From assembly GCF_041146395.1 (NCBI RefSeq), contig NC_090997.1, positions 32,405,501 to 32,469,500 of the forward strand: a stretch of DNA of 64,000 nucleotides, read 5' to 3'. Below, one piece after another: positions 26,903 to 38,770 of this stretch. The position numbers were made by a program, and so were the translations under genes. Numbering within the stretch: the stretch's first letter is position 1; each line of letters begins with the position of its first letter. Source of the DNA: Eulemur rufifrons. Its lineage: Eukaryota; Chordata; Mammalia; Primates; Lemuridae. The notes under the pieces were generated by a model that was given only the letters and a program-made list of their open reading frames with translations, searched no databases and was not told the origin of the DNA.

Positions 26903-29900
26903 TAGAACTTCTGGAAATGAAAAATTCACTCAGGGAAATATAAAACACACTGGAAAGTTTTATGAGATGATTAAACCAAGCCGAAGAAAGAATTTTAGAG
27001 CTTGAAGACAACTCTTTCAAGTTAACCCAGTCAGTAAAAAAATACAGAAGAATCAACAAGAATGAACAAAGTCTCTGAGAAACATGGGATTATGTAAAAT
27101 GACTAAATATAAGAAACATGGGCATCTCTGCGGGTGAAGAAGAAAAAAGCACAAGGCCTGGAATACCTATTTGAGAAAATAATTGAGGAAAACCTCCCTG
27201 GTCTTGCCAGAGATATGCATATCCACACAGAAGAAGCTGAATGAACACCTGAGAGATTCATTGCAAAAAGGGAATCACCAAGGCACATAGTCAACAGATT
27301 GGCCAAATGCAACTCAAAGGAGAAACTCCAATAAGCCATGAGGTGAAAACATCAAGTAACTTACAAATGAAAGCCCATCAGACTAACAGCAGACTTCACA
27401 AGAGAAATCATAGAAGCCAGAAAGAAATAGGGTCCTATCTTTAGTCTCTACAAATAGCATAACTGCCTGCCAAGAATTTAGTATCCTGCTAAACTCGGTT
27501 TCATAAATGAAGGAGAAATAAAGTCTTTCCCAGACAAGCAAACCCTAAGGGAATTTGTCATGACTAGACCAGTCCTACAGGTAATATTCCAAAGTGCATT
27601 ATGCATACAAGAACACAATTGAAACCACCAGTGTAAAAACACCCAAAAGTTATAGCTCACAGCTATCATAAAACAATAGCATAAGAGGGAAAACACAAAA
27701 ATAAGGTACCATCCAACATGATGAAAAGAACATCCCACATATCAATGCTAACACTCAACATGAACGGTCTGAATGCCCCTCTTAAAAGACACAGACTGGC
27801 TAAATGGTTGAAAAAACAACCCAAGTATAGGCTATCTCCAGGAAACACAACTAACCCACAAAGACTCACACAGACTCAAAGTGAAGTGACAAAAAAAAAA
27901 AATATTCCATGGAAATAGAAACCAAAAGTGACTAGGTGTAGTTAGCTATTCTCATATCAGATAAAATAGACTTTAAATCAACAATGGTAAAAAATAGACA
28001 AAGATGGTCATTATATAATGGTAAAGGGAGCAATTCAACAAGATGACATAACAATCCTAAATATATATGCACCTAACACTGGAGCTCCCAGTTTCATAAA
28101 GCAAATTCTTCCAGATCTAAGCGAAGAAATGAACAGTAGCATCTTAATAATCTGAGACTTCAACACTCCACTGACACTACTGGACAGATCACTGAAGCAG
28201 AAAATGATTTTGAAAACACTAGACTTTAACAGAGTCAAGAACAAATGGACCTAAAAGACATTTTCCAGATGATTCTTCCCCCAAACTACTGAATATACAT
28301 TTTTTTTTTACCAGCAAATGGGACATTTCCCAATATTGAACATGTCTCAGGCCAGAAAACAAGTCTCAGTAAATTAAAAAAAAATCAAAATCATACCATG
28401 TATCTTATCAGACCACAGTGGAATAAAACTAGAAATTGATTTCAAGAGAAACATTCAAATCTATACAAAGTCATAGAAATTACATAACCTGCTACTGAAG
28501 GATTCTTGGGTCAATGAAGAATTAAGATGGAAATCAAAAGATTCCTAGAACTGAATGACAAAGGAATCACAAGCTATCAAAATCTATGAGATACAGAAAA
28601 AGCAGCCCTAAGGAGAAAGTTCACAGCCATAAAATGCCTACATCAGAAAGACAGAAAGATCACAAATTATTATAACATCCTAATGTCACACCTCAAGGAA
28701 CTAGGAAAACAAACTAAACCCAAAGCTAGGAAAAGGAAAGAAGCAACAAAGCTCAGAACAGAAATAAACAAAATGGAAACCAAGAAAATAATATAAAGGA
28801 TCAATGAAACAAAAAGTTGGTTCTTTGAAAAGATAAATAAAATTGGTAGACCACTAGCCAGATTAACCAGAAACAGAAGAGAAAGGATTCAAGTAACCAC
28901 AATCAGAAAAGGAGACATTACAACTGATACTGAAGAAATACAAAATATCATCCGTGAATACTGCAAAAACCTCTATGTAAAAAAACTAGAAAACCTAGAG
29001 GAAATGGGTAAATTCTAGGAAACATACAAACTTCTGAGCCTAAATCAGGAATAATAAACAGAAACTCTGAACAGGCCAATGATGGGCAGTGAGGTTGAAG
29101 CAGTAATAAAAAATCTCCCGATAAGAAAAAAGCCCCAGAACAGATTCACAGCTGAATTCTACCACACCTACAAAAAACTGGCAATATCCTACAGAAATTT
29201 TTCCATAACAGTAAGAAGGAGAGAATCCTCCCTAACTCATTTTATGAAGCCAGTATCACCCTGATACCAATGGCAGGAAAGGACACAGCAAAAAAAAAAA
29301 AAAAGAAAAGAAAACTACAGACCAATATCCCTTATGAACACAGATGCAATATTCCTCAAGAAAATACTAGGAAACTGAATTCAGCAGCACATCAAAAAAA
29401 TCCACCATGACCAAGTGGGCTTCATCCAAGGGATGCAAAGATGGCTCAACATATGTAAATCAATAAGTGTCATTCACCACACAAACAGAAGCAAAAACAA
29501 AGACCATGTGATCATCTCAATAGATGCAGAAAAAGCATTCAATAAAATCTCTTTCATCATAAAAACCTCAACAAACCAGGTATAGAAGGAACATATCTCA
29601 AAATTATAAAAGCCATTTATGACAAACCTATAGCCAACATCATACTGAATGAGCAAAAGTGGAAAGCATTGTTCCTAAGAACTGGAAGAAGACAAGGGTG
29701 CCCACTGTCACCACTTCTATTCAACATACTACTGGAAGTCCTAACCAGAGCAATCAGGCAAGAGAAGGAAATAAAAGGCATCCAAATCAGGAAAGAGGAG
29801 GTCAAACTGTCTGTTTGCTGATGATATGATCTTGTATCTAGAAAATCCTAAAGATTTTACCAAAAGACTCCTGGAATTGATAAATAAATTCAGCAAAGTC

Positions 29901-30614
29901 TCAGGTTACACAATCAACGTACACAAATCAGTAGCATTTCTATATACTAGAAACACTCAAGCTGAGAGTCAAATCAAGAACTTAATACCATTCATAATAG
30001 CCACAAAGGAAATAAAATATCTAGGAATACACTTAACAAAGGAGGTTACAGATCTCTACAAAGAGAACTACATACAAAACACTGATAAAAGAAATCACAG
30101 ATGATACAAACAAATGGAAAACCATCTATTGCTCATGAATTGGTAGAATAAACATTGACAGTATGTCCATAATGTCCAAAGTGATTTACAGATTCAGTGC
30201 AATTCTCATCAAAATACCAGTGTCATTTTTTACAGATCTCAAAAAATAATACTAAGCTTCATTTGAAAACAAAAAAGAGCCCAAATAGCCAAAGCAATCT
30301 TAAATAAAATGAACAAATCTGGAAGCATCACGTTACCTGACTGGAAATTACACTACAAGGTTATAGTAAACAAAACAGTGTGGTATGGGTATAAAAGTAG
30401 AGATATAGACCAATGGAACAGAATAGAGAACCCAGAAATATAATAAAACCATCTACCTACAACCAACTGATCTTCATCAAAGTAGACAAGAACATACACT
30501 GGGGAAAGGAATTCCTATTCAATAAATGGTACTGAGAAAATTGGATAGCCACATGCAGAAGAATGGAACAGGATCTCTACCTCTCATCATATACAAAAAT
30601 TAATTTAAGATGGA

Positions 30615-31023
30615 TTAACAGATTAACTGCCATGTGAGTTGTATTTAACTCATGCCAGTTTTGAGCCCAGGGTCTCATGAAGCATATATAACTCAAACGT
30701 CTGTTTATCTTGGGAGCCATGTGGTGTGCAGGCAACTCACGCTGCCATGCTGTAGCACACATGTTACTTGATGAGTGGCCCCCTGAGTGAAACCCTGCAG
30801 TTGGTTCGTGAACATCCTACTTGATGATGTTCTTATTGTTACAATTAATATTGACAACTTAACTGCATATAACTCACACAGAGAAAACAATAAAAAGTAA
30901 CAAATTTTTAATTAAGTTAGAAAGGATCATTTTGTTTTCAAAATTTTTATTCTGTTTTCATAATAAAACACTGTGGCCACAATGAAAAAAATTTTTTTTC
31001 TATTGTGGCAGTCAATGTGTTAA
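30615..31023 (-). mobile_element. TTAA-flanked non-autonomous DNA transposon (piggyBac-type), copy 1, about 401 bp
   Basis: L1 sequence reads …gatgga|TTAA|agactt… with a 401-bp insertion between two TTAA copies (30615-30618 and 31020-31023). Terminal inverted repeats are cagattaactgcca and, on the other strand, cacattgactgcca. Its reverse complement aligns along both ends with copy 2 (34693-34971) but carries about 130 bp more in the middle. No coding capacity is visible. TTAA duplication plus inverted repeats is diagnostic of the piggyBac superfamily; a related piggyBac family is, to my knowledge, known from mouse lemur. Strand is given relative to copy 2 as plus. Confidence 0.88.
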
Positions 31024-31129
31024 AGACTTAAATATATGGCATAAAACCACAAAAGTTCTAGAAAAAATGTAGGAAAAACTCTTTTAAACATTGTCCGAGG
31101 TAAAGAATTTATGAAAAAGACCTCAAAGA

Positions 31130-31163
31130 CACATATAACAAATAAATAAATAAATAAATAGGA
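31130..31163. repeat. (AAAT)n microsatellite in L1
   Basis: About five AAAT/AATA units in the L1 body. Confidence 0.8.
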
Positions 31164-32140
31164 CCTTAATTAAAAAGCTTCTGCATGGCAAACAAAATAA
31201 TCAATACAATGAATGGACAACCCACAGAATGGGAGAAAGTATTCATAAACCATACATCTGACAAAGGACTGATATCCAGAATCTATACAGAACTCTCAGC
31301 AAGAAAAAAACAACCCCATCAAAAAGTGGGCAAAAGACATGAACAGAAGTTTTTCAAAATAAGATAGACAAATGACTAACATATGATAAAATGCTCAACA
31401 TCACTGATCATCAGGGAAATGCAAATTAAAACTACAATGAGATATCACCTTACCCCTAGCAGAATGGGCATTACTAGAAGGTCCAAAAACAATAGATGCT
31501 CGCATGGATGCAAAGAGAAAGGAACGCTTATACACTGTTGGTGGGACTGTGAATTAGTACAATCCCTATGGAAAACAGTATGGAGATTCCTCAAAGAAAT
31601 AAATGTAGACCTACCATTCCATCCAGGAATCCCACTTCTGGGTATCTAGCCAAAGGAAATGAAGCCATTTTATTCAAAAGAACCTGTACTCAAATGTTTA
31701 TCACACCATGGCTCACAACTGCAAAGATGTAGAATCAACCTAAGTGCTCTTCAATTCATGAGTGGATAAAGAAAATGTGGTGTGTATATATATACCATGG
31801 AGTACTACTCAGCCATAAAAAGGAATGAAACAATGTCATTTGCAGCAATGTGGAGGGAACATTATCCTAAGTGAAGTGTCTCAGGAATGGAAAACCAAAC
31901 ACCATATGTTCTCACTAAAAAGTGGAGCCAATAGGTGGGTACACATGGGCACAAAGTGATATAAAGGACATGAGAAACCAAGAAGGGGGAAGAAGGGTAT
32001 GGGATAAAAACTTACCTATTGGGTACAATGAACACGATTCTGATGATGGGCACACCAAAAGCCCTGACTTAAGTATCATATAAGATATCCATGTAATAAA
32101 AACACTTGTACCCCTTTAATTAATATTTTGAACTAAAAAA

Positions 32141-34692
32141 GAAATTTTAAAAAACTGATTGATTTCCTCATATAAAAAATTTCATTTTTTCTTAATCAGC
32201 TTTGCAAATATAAGAGATACTCAGGCTCCACTGTGGTCCTCTCATTTGATCAGAGCATTTTCAAAGCAGTGCTCCTCAGACTGTCCACAGCAGGGGTGTG
32301 GGCTCCCAGCTTCTTTCTCTCCTTCTAGAGATTGTGAAAGAGAGAGAGAGTGTGCATGTGTGTGTGTTTGTATATGTAATCTGAAGATGAGGTGGGAAGA
32401 ACCATTTGAACGTGAAGGCATAAAAGGTCTTTTCCCTCTTCCCACAGAGAATAAATGAATCGTATGTGGAGCATAAAGAAAGCTCTGAATTTTCAAGTTT
32501 TAGAATTCAAACAAACAGTCTCAAAAACAGAATCATTATCCTAATCAACCAAATCACTCACACTTAAAAGACTTCCAAAAATATTAATAATTTACTGAAA
32601 ACTAAGATGCAAAGCAAGTTCGTATGTGAAATGAAAAGAATTATTTGGTGTGACAAAAGTTGTTTTCTAAGAGACAGCTATTTTATTCCTATTTTAAAAC
32701 AAAGATAATGAAAACAAAGCAAGCAAATCGTTCATAGTTTATTATCATGGGTATGTCTTTACTGTGCTTTGAAAATATATAGAAATGCTTAGAAAAATCC
32801 CAACATTGGTCATGTCATGGAGAAAAATTTCCCATAGAATTTGGCAGTGAAAGAACATCAAATGTCTTGTCCCAGGCCAGCTGCATGCACAAAACCCATG
32901 TGTCTTTCTTGAATTTTAGAAATATCAATTTGGAGCCAAATTCTGGGGGAACCAATACAAATATTCAACAAGCTTATTGGATACCTGATCATCTACATAA
33001 AGTTCTTACATTAAGATCTAGGAAGAGTTACCCAATTGCTCTCATCTTGAAATGATCCATGCAGGGTACCAGGTAGACAGCCTGTGTGTGAGGAGCCATG
33101 CCTGGGGAGTGTTTGTTCAAACAAGCTCTGGGACAGATCAGGGACTGCCGGCTGCTTGGGCAGTCACAATCCTCACTCTGAAGTCCAGGGGCTTGGGCAT
33201 TTCTTTGAGCTTCTCAAGGTGGGAAGCCAGCAAATGGAGGCATACATGAGAGGGCCTTGGTGGTCTTCTGTAATTGCCTCATTGTACAGGTGAGGAAACT
33301 AAGTCCCAGAGAAGCAAAGGACTTTCCCTAACAGTCTCTAAATTTTCTTCTCAAGAGTTCAGTTCTGGGCAGCAAGAGGGCTGGTTTTTAAAAGATCCAT
33401 TATGGTCAGCCTTACAGTTTCAGAGCCAAGGACTCAGACTGGATGACGAAAGGGCTCTTTTGAGAGTCCTCAGGAGCCTCCCAGGACGGCTCACCTGCCT
33501 CTCTGTCTGCCTCCAGGTAAACGCCTTGGCTGAGGTGCCAGCTCGGCCCTGGGGCTGCAAGAACTGAAGACCAAAGGGTGTGGCTGGGGTTGACAGAAGG
33601 GTGGAGAGGGGACCTGAGGGAGGACGATCAGGGAAGGGCAAGAGATCTAGACTGCCCTGGGGGTCAAAGACCACAGCATGCAGTTCCACAAAGCTACGCT
33701 CTGGCAATGTCTGTTTAACGTTGAGTAAAACTCTCCCAATGTGTCTTCTCCCATGACGCAGTGCAGTGTGACAGACGCACCACGCGGCTCTCCGTGAGAG
33801 CCCTGCCCCCAAGCGATTCCCAGCATTCTTCATGATCTGGCTCCCTCCAATTTACAGTGTCGCCAGAACACAAGTGATGAATCCAGTTTGGAACACAGCC
33901 TTCATCCCATCAGAATTCTGAGCATAGAGATTTTGACACCAGTTCGGAAGCACGCCCGGAAGATTGGGCCAACGCAGGCTGACACGCAGACAGGGCTGTG
34001 CTTCAGAGCTGAAGATTGATGAGACCAATTCTGAAGCCTTTCTGCCTTCATCTTCTGGGGTATAGATGTCGGTGATTTTTTTCCCCTCTGAGCCTCATGT
34101 TTCAAACTGCATGCTTCCACAGTTATCACAGGCATCCTTTTATATAACCCACAGAAAATGATTTGCTTTATGACAAAGAAGCATTTTAGAGTTTGTGGTC
34201 TGCTACAGGTCTAATTGAATTCAGTTGGTTGTTCAGGGAACAATAACTTTAAAAGACAGTTATACTTGAAGTTAATGAATGCTTGAAAACCAATAATCTA
34301 ATTTTATATTGGGATTATATGTATCCGTAAAGCACTAAAATTATCAGTAAGCATTGAAATGACTTGTCATTTATATCCTTATTGCACTTATCAATAAACA
34401 CATGACATATTTTAATATATTGACCTTCTCGAGAAGGGGACCGAAAGGTAACAGACCCCTAGAAGGCAGCAGCCAGGTCTGGCTTTCAACACTGAATCCC
34501 CAATGCCCAAGCCAGGACCTGCCACATAAATGTTTTTTGGATAAACAGGTGACAAAATGGAACAGAACATTTTCTAATCCCCCCCCAAATCAGTTTCTAC
34601 TTGAATTAACCAAAGAGCCTAGTTTAAAAGTTTAGTTAAATATTTCCCCTGCTGAGTATGATACTCCCTAGGGTTTTGTCCAGATTGGTCTT
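32141..34692. other. Intron 2 near exon 2, mostly single-copy
   Basis: AG/TG-rich stretch at 32338-32372; a short reverse MIR core at about 33270-33325 ('attgtacaggtgaggaaact'); an L2/MIR-like 3' end at about 34480-34555. The open frames at 33274-33833 on both strands are overlapping and unrecognised. Confidence 0.45.
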
Positions 34693-34971
34693 TTAACACA
34701 TTGACTGCCACACTAGAAAAAAAATTTCTTTCCTCCAGGCCATGGTGTTTTATTACAAAAATAGAATACAAACTTTGAAAACAAAATGATCCTTTCTAAT
34801 TTAATGAAAAAATTGTTATTTTTTATTGTTTTCTGTGAGTTATATGCAACTTGAAAAACAGTACAAGTGGCTCCCAAGGTAAATGGACGTGTGAGTTACA
34901 TACGCTTCACGAAGCCTCAGGTCAAAACTAGCGTGAATTAAGCACAACTCCCATGGCAGTTAATGTGTTAA
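34693..34971 (+). mobile_element. TTAA-flanked non-autonomous DNA transposon (piggyBac-type), copy 2, about 271 bp
   Basis: TTAA at 34693-34696 and 34968-34971 bounds a 271-bp element with near-perfect terminal inverted repeats (cacattgactgcca / cacattaactgcca). Both ends and the 'caaaatgatcctttctaa' block match copy 1 in inverse orientation. It lacks about 130 bp of the middle of copy 1, so one is a deletion derivative or subfamily of the other. The right end lies 71 bp inside the intron from the splice donor of B3GAT2 exon 2. It encodes no protein. Confidence 0.88.
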
Positions 34972-35042
34972 AGCTTCCTTCTTCTGGTGCACGTCACAGG
35001 AACAATCAGGCAGGTACAAATGTCCCCATCCACACTCCTCAC

Positions 35043-35187
35043 CTGCCATGTCGATGGCAAAAGGCCTGTCTGCTCTCCAGCCGGTGTACCAACCGACAAC
35101 TTTGCCGTTTTCCACCAACGGACGTTCATAGCGTCGCCCACCAACCAGGCCCACGGGCCAGACAGAGACCTTGCGTGTGGTCCGCAT
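35043..35187 (-). CDS. B3GAT2: B3GAT2 exon 2 (donor/acceptor-binding part of the glucuronyltransferase domain)
   Basis: Seen: a 145-nt minus-strand exon with acceptor CCCCTTTTATAG ending at 35188 and donor CATGGCAG|GTGAGG at 35043/35042. It encodes 48 codons from [20 protein letters not shown] through [17 protein letters not shown] to FAIDMA, plus the first base of the Gly codon completed by exon 3 (DMA-G-FAVSL). The Arg of GWRADRP and the DMAGFA segment correspond to conserved donor/acceptor-site residues of GT43 enzymes. If numbered to a 323-residue protein it covers 198-245, so the missing exon 1 should encode 1-197, including the transmembrane anchor and the Mn2+-binding DDD motif. The exon starts in phase 0. 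No break is seen. The first Met is internal, not a start. Confidence 0.95.
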
Positions 35188-36610
35188 CTATAAAAGGGGA
35201 AAAGAGATGTGTTTTAAGTTTCCTTAGGGAAAAGAAGGGAGGAAAGAAGTGTGAGCTACATGGAAGCATGTGGTGGGGTGTGTGTAGATTTTAAACGTTG
35301 AAGGTTTCCAAACAGAATCCCTCTGTTGATGGACCACTGCCCCAATCCATTATGTTTGTCTGTCCAGTGCCATGGGCTTTGCACTCAGGCATAAATTTAG
35401 CTGGTGGTTCAAGGCTCAATAAAAAGAAAGTGGGTGTCCATGCCTCAACATCACTTATTTGAAGCTAAGGTGTGACTATCAAATATTTTCTATTTGTTTC
35501 AAAGTTGAATCTTTTAAATTATACTTCAGATCTTCTGAAGTAAGAAGATTTAATTCCTCTTAAGACAACTTCATTACTCAGAGCAAAAACTTCACTCAGA
35601 GGAGCCACAGGAATATCCTTTCCCTGAATTTTTATTGCTATAGATACATAAAAATCTTGGCTGAGGACATTATTAATGGGATCCAGATGCAGAAACAACA
35701 CCGGGCATCCTCCAGAGCGACAAAGAGAAACACGCACCCTAAAAACTTCCTTGCCTTTCGAGGGGAACTGGGCCAAGCTAGAGAGAAGAATGACTAGTAC
35801 AGGCAGCTGGAGTAGCGATCCTCGTCTGGCACACACTATTATAGGTAGTGAAATCCTGGTTAAACACAATCCTCAATGGAAAGTTAATAGCTGGATTTGT
35901 TTAAGGGGAAGACATGCTCACAAGAAATCTTGCTGGTATCAGGCAGTGTTTTGGGGGAAGATCAACCACTACCACCTCCACCCACCACCTTCTTCTAGGG
36001 CACAGGTGAGCAGTCCACGTGGCACCTTAGTGCAAACTAGAAAAAGGTGTCCCTTTCTCAGGCAGACACACTCCATGCTGGTGCCCATGGCTTGGCCAAC
36101 ACAGGACAAGCTGTATTTAAGCTCCACTCACACTCACAGCTGGGTGTGCCCTTAGGGTACCTGCAGGGCTGCGTAAGGTGGAGCTACTGTTGAAGTAATT
36201 ATAATTTCAACACCAATGCTTTACTTTTTATTTGCTACAGAAATGAACTGGGTCACGATTAGTTAACCAGCGGTTAAATTATGATTATCAATCAAGGAAT
36301 TTTTTTATGAAAGGAAGAAAAATGACATACTTGGGACAAACTTTCAAATACAATTGAAATGGAAGCCATACAAAAGTCAAAGTAACTAGAAGCTCCCACT
36401 AGCCAAGCATCCCAATTTTACTTATTATTATTCCCACCTTGTTCTAAAAAGAAGATTTAAGGGGGTGGAGCATTCCAGGTAATGAAGATCTCACCGCATT
36501 GGTCTGCCTCGAATCTGAAATTACTATTTTTTATACTATCACTTTTTCAATAGTTAATCACAATTGTCTTCTGTTAGCTCATATTAACTTCTATGATGAT
36601 TTTTTTTAAA
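35188..36610. other. B3GAT2 intron 1, exon-proximal part, nothing else recognised
   Basis: Apparently single-copy DNA. The longest open frame (35676-36155, plus) has no start context, domain or splice structure that I recognise. Confidence 0.45.
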
Positions 36611-36619
36611 TGCTCTACT

Positions 36620-37140
36620 GGTGGTACAACTGACTCCAGAAAAAAGTTAATAAGCCTGAGACTGTTATCTTTAGAAAGGTCTGCTTGCAAGGCTGGCCCT
36701 TAGCTAGGATCTGGGAACTTGACTGTTGAATCACTCCTATACAGATAAGGTTGCTTTGTCTGCCTCCGGCACTGAACAACTCCTTTCCTTTTGGGAATCT
36801 GAAATTTTGGTGGCCCAGGGGTGCCTGAGACCAGCCCCCAATAAACACCCTGAATTCTGAGTCTCAAATGGGTTTCCCTGGATGTAAACATTGTATACCT
36901 GTGGTTACATTTTCATTGCGGGAGGGAAAGCGTGCTCTGTGTGATCCCTCATGGAAGGGAGGAAGAAGGGTAGGAAGCCGGCATTCGGATTCCTCCAGCC
37001 CCTGCCTGGTGTCTTTTTCCTCGACTGATCCAGCTGTGCACTCTTGCTGTGTCCATGTAATACATCTAAGCCACAAGTGCAACTGAGTGCTATGAGTCCT
37101 AGTAAGTCACCAAACAGGTAGTGGTCTTGGGGACCCCTAA
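36620..37140 (+). mobile_element. Old LTR fragment (probable ERVL-type)
   Basis: The order 'ttttggtggcccaggggtgc', 'cccccaataaacaccc', 'tttcctggatg…', '…gatccagctgtgcactct…' and 'ggtcttggggacccc' recalls the 3' half and terminus of an old ERVL-related LTR. No internal viral genes follow. The family name is not assigned. Confidence 0.5.
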
Positions 37141-37164
37141 AATACTGATAGAAACTAAAATACA

Positions 37165-38770
37165 CTTTTAAAACTATATAATACATTTCGACATATTTAT
37201 GTAGGCATCACCACGATTAAGATAACATATCCAGCATCCCCTGAAGTTTCCTTTTACCCATTTCTAATCTACCTCTCCAGTCCCTCTCCACGTCCCCTAT
37301 CCCCAGGGAACTCCTAATCTCCTTTCTATCATTATACATTAGTTTGGACTTTCTGGAATTTTACATGAATATAATCATATAGCAAGTAGAGTCTACGTGT
37401 AAATACAGCTTCTTTCACTCAGCATAATTATATGAAGATTGATCCATTTGTAACATGTATCAATATTTCATTCCTTTATATTGCTGAATGGTATTCTGTT
37501 TTGTGGATTGTATTAATACTACAGTTTATCCATTTCCCTGTGGATGGACATTTGCGTTGTTTCGAGCTTTGGGTTATTACAGATGAAGTGGCTATAAATG
37601 TGTGTACAAGTCTGCGAATTTCATTTTTTTTTAAATAAATACCTAGGGGTTGAACAGCTGGATCATTCCGTAGGTGTACATTTACCTTTTTAAGAAACCA
37701 CCAGATTATTTTCCAAAATGGTTGTGCCATTTTACATCCCCACCAGCAGAGTATGAGACTTTCAGTTCCTCCACATCCTCACCAACACTTGGTATGGTCA
37801 GTTTTCAATGTTAGCAATTCTAACAGGTGTTAGTAATATCTCATTATGGCTTTAATTTGCATTTTTCTAATGACTAACGATGTTGAGTATTCTTTCGTGT
37901 GCTTACTGCCATTAGCATTTCATTTTTGGTAACAAGTCTGTTCAAATCTTTTGCTCACTTTTAAAAAATTGGTTGTTTTCTTACTATTGAGTTTTGAGAG
38001 TTATTTACATATTCTGCATATAATATTTATATAATTTATAAATATTTTCTCCCAGTCTGTGGCTCATCTTTTCATTCTCATAACAGTGTCTTTTGAAGAA
38101 CAGAAGTTTTTAATGTTGATGAAATCCAATTTACCCATTTGTTCTTTTATGGATCATGCTGTTGGGTGTTATATCTAAAATATCTTTGCCTAATCCAAGG
38201 TCACGAGGATTTTCTCCTCCTTTCTAGAAGTATTATAGTTTTAGGTCATACATTTTGATTATGACCCACTTTCTGTTAATTTTCATATGTGGTATGAGGA
38301 ACGTAACTGAAGCTTTTTCCCCTCTTTTTGTATATGGATATCCAAAAATTGTTCCAACTATATCTAATTGTCCTGGAACAAGTGAACTGCTTTTCCATCA
38401 TTGTCAAAAATCAGTTGCGCATATATGTGTGGGTTGTTTTCTGGATGCTCTATTCTGATCCATTGTTCTGTTTGGTGATATTGATGCCCATATCAATATC
38501 TGGATTTACCATAGTTTGATGAGAATTCTTATAACAAGTAATATTAGCCTTCCAACTTTGTCCTTCATTTTCGAAGCTGTTTTGGCTGTTCTAGGTCCTT
38601 TCATTTCCATAAGAATTTCAGCAACATTTGTCAATTTCAGCAAGTTCTGACTGAGATTGAATAGAATCTATTAATTTAGTGAATCTTAATATTGTGTCTT
38701 CTAACCCACAAGCATAATCTCTCTACATTTATTTAGGTCTTTAATTTCTCACACCAATGTTTTGGTGATT
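37165..38770 (-). mobile_element. Old L1 fragment, sense on minus strand
   Basis: Antisense L1 3' region: 'tccatttccctgtggatgga', 'ttccaaaatggttgtgccat', 'tacatccccaccagcagag' and 'aagaatttcagc' blocks in the order expected for 3' to 5' through ORF2. Frames are broken. Confidence 0.8.

Larger units (their letters stand above)
24114..32140 (+). mobile_element. Lineage-specific L1, near full length but inactive, split by an Alu and a TTAA element
   Basis: The 5' end carries an L1-like start (gggggcgagatggctgacta) and a 5' UTR of about 2.2 kb. ORF1 remnant begins near 26351 (coiled-coil stretch with KLNEIQEKMENQLKET). ORF2 remnant begins near 27720 with the endonuclease start ILTLN/MLTLNMNGLN, contains the RT box LFADDMIL at 29811-29834, and ends near 31650 with a Cys/His-region remnant. 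The 3' UTR ends near 32140 without a long A-tail. No frame exceeds about 92 codons, so the element is dead. About 7.3 kb remain once the insertions at 26563-26902 and 30619-31023 are removed. No convincing target-site duplication was found. Described as broken; no restoration attempted. Confidence 0.9.

Noticed and set aside
24114..32140. Possibility that the L1 is active
   Set aside because: ORF1 and ORF2 are broken by many stops and frameshifts and by two insertions; the longest remaining frames are under 100 codons.
35676..36155. 159-codon plus-strand open frame, the longest in the window
   Set aside because: No known domain, antisense to B3GAT2 intron 1, no splice signals with coding-like flanks, and no start or polyadenylation context that I could support.
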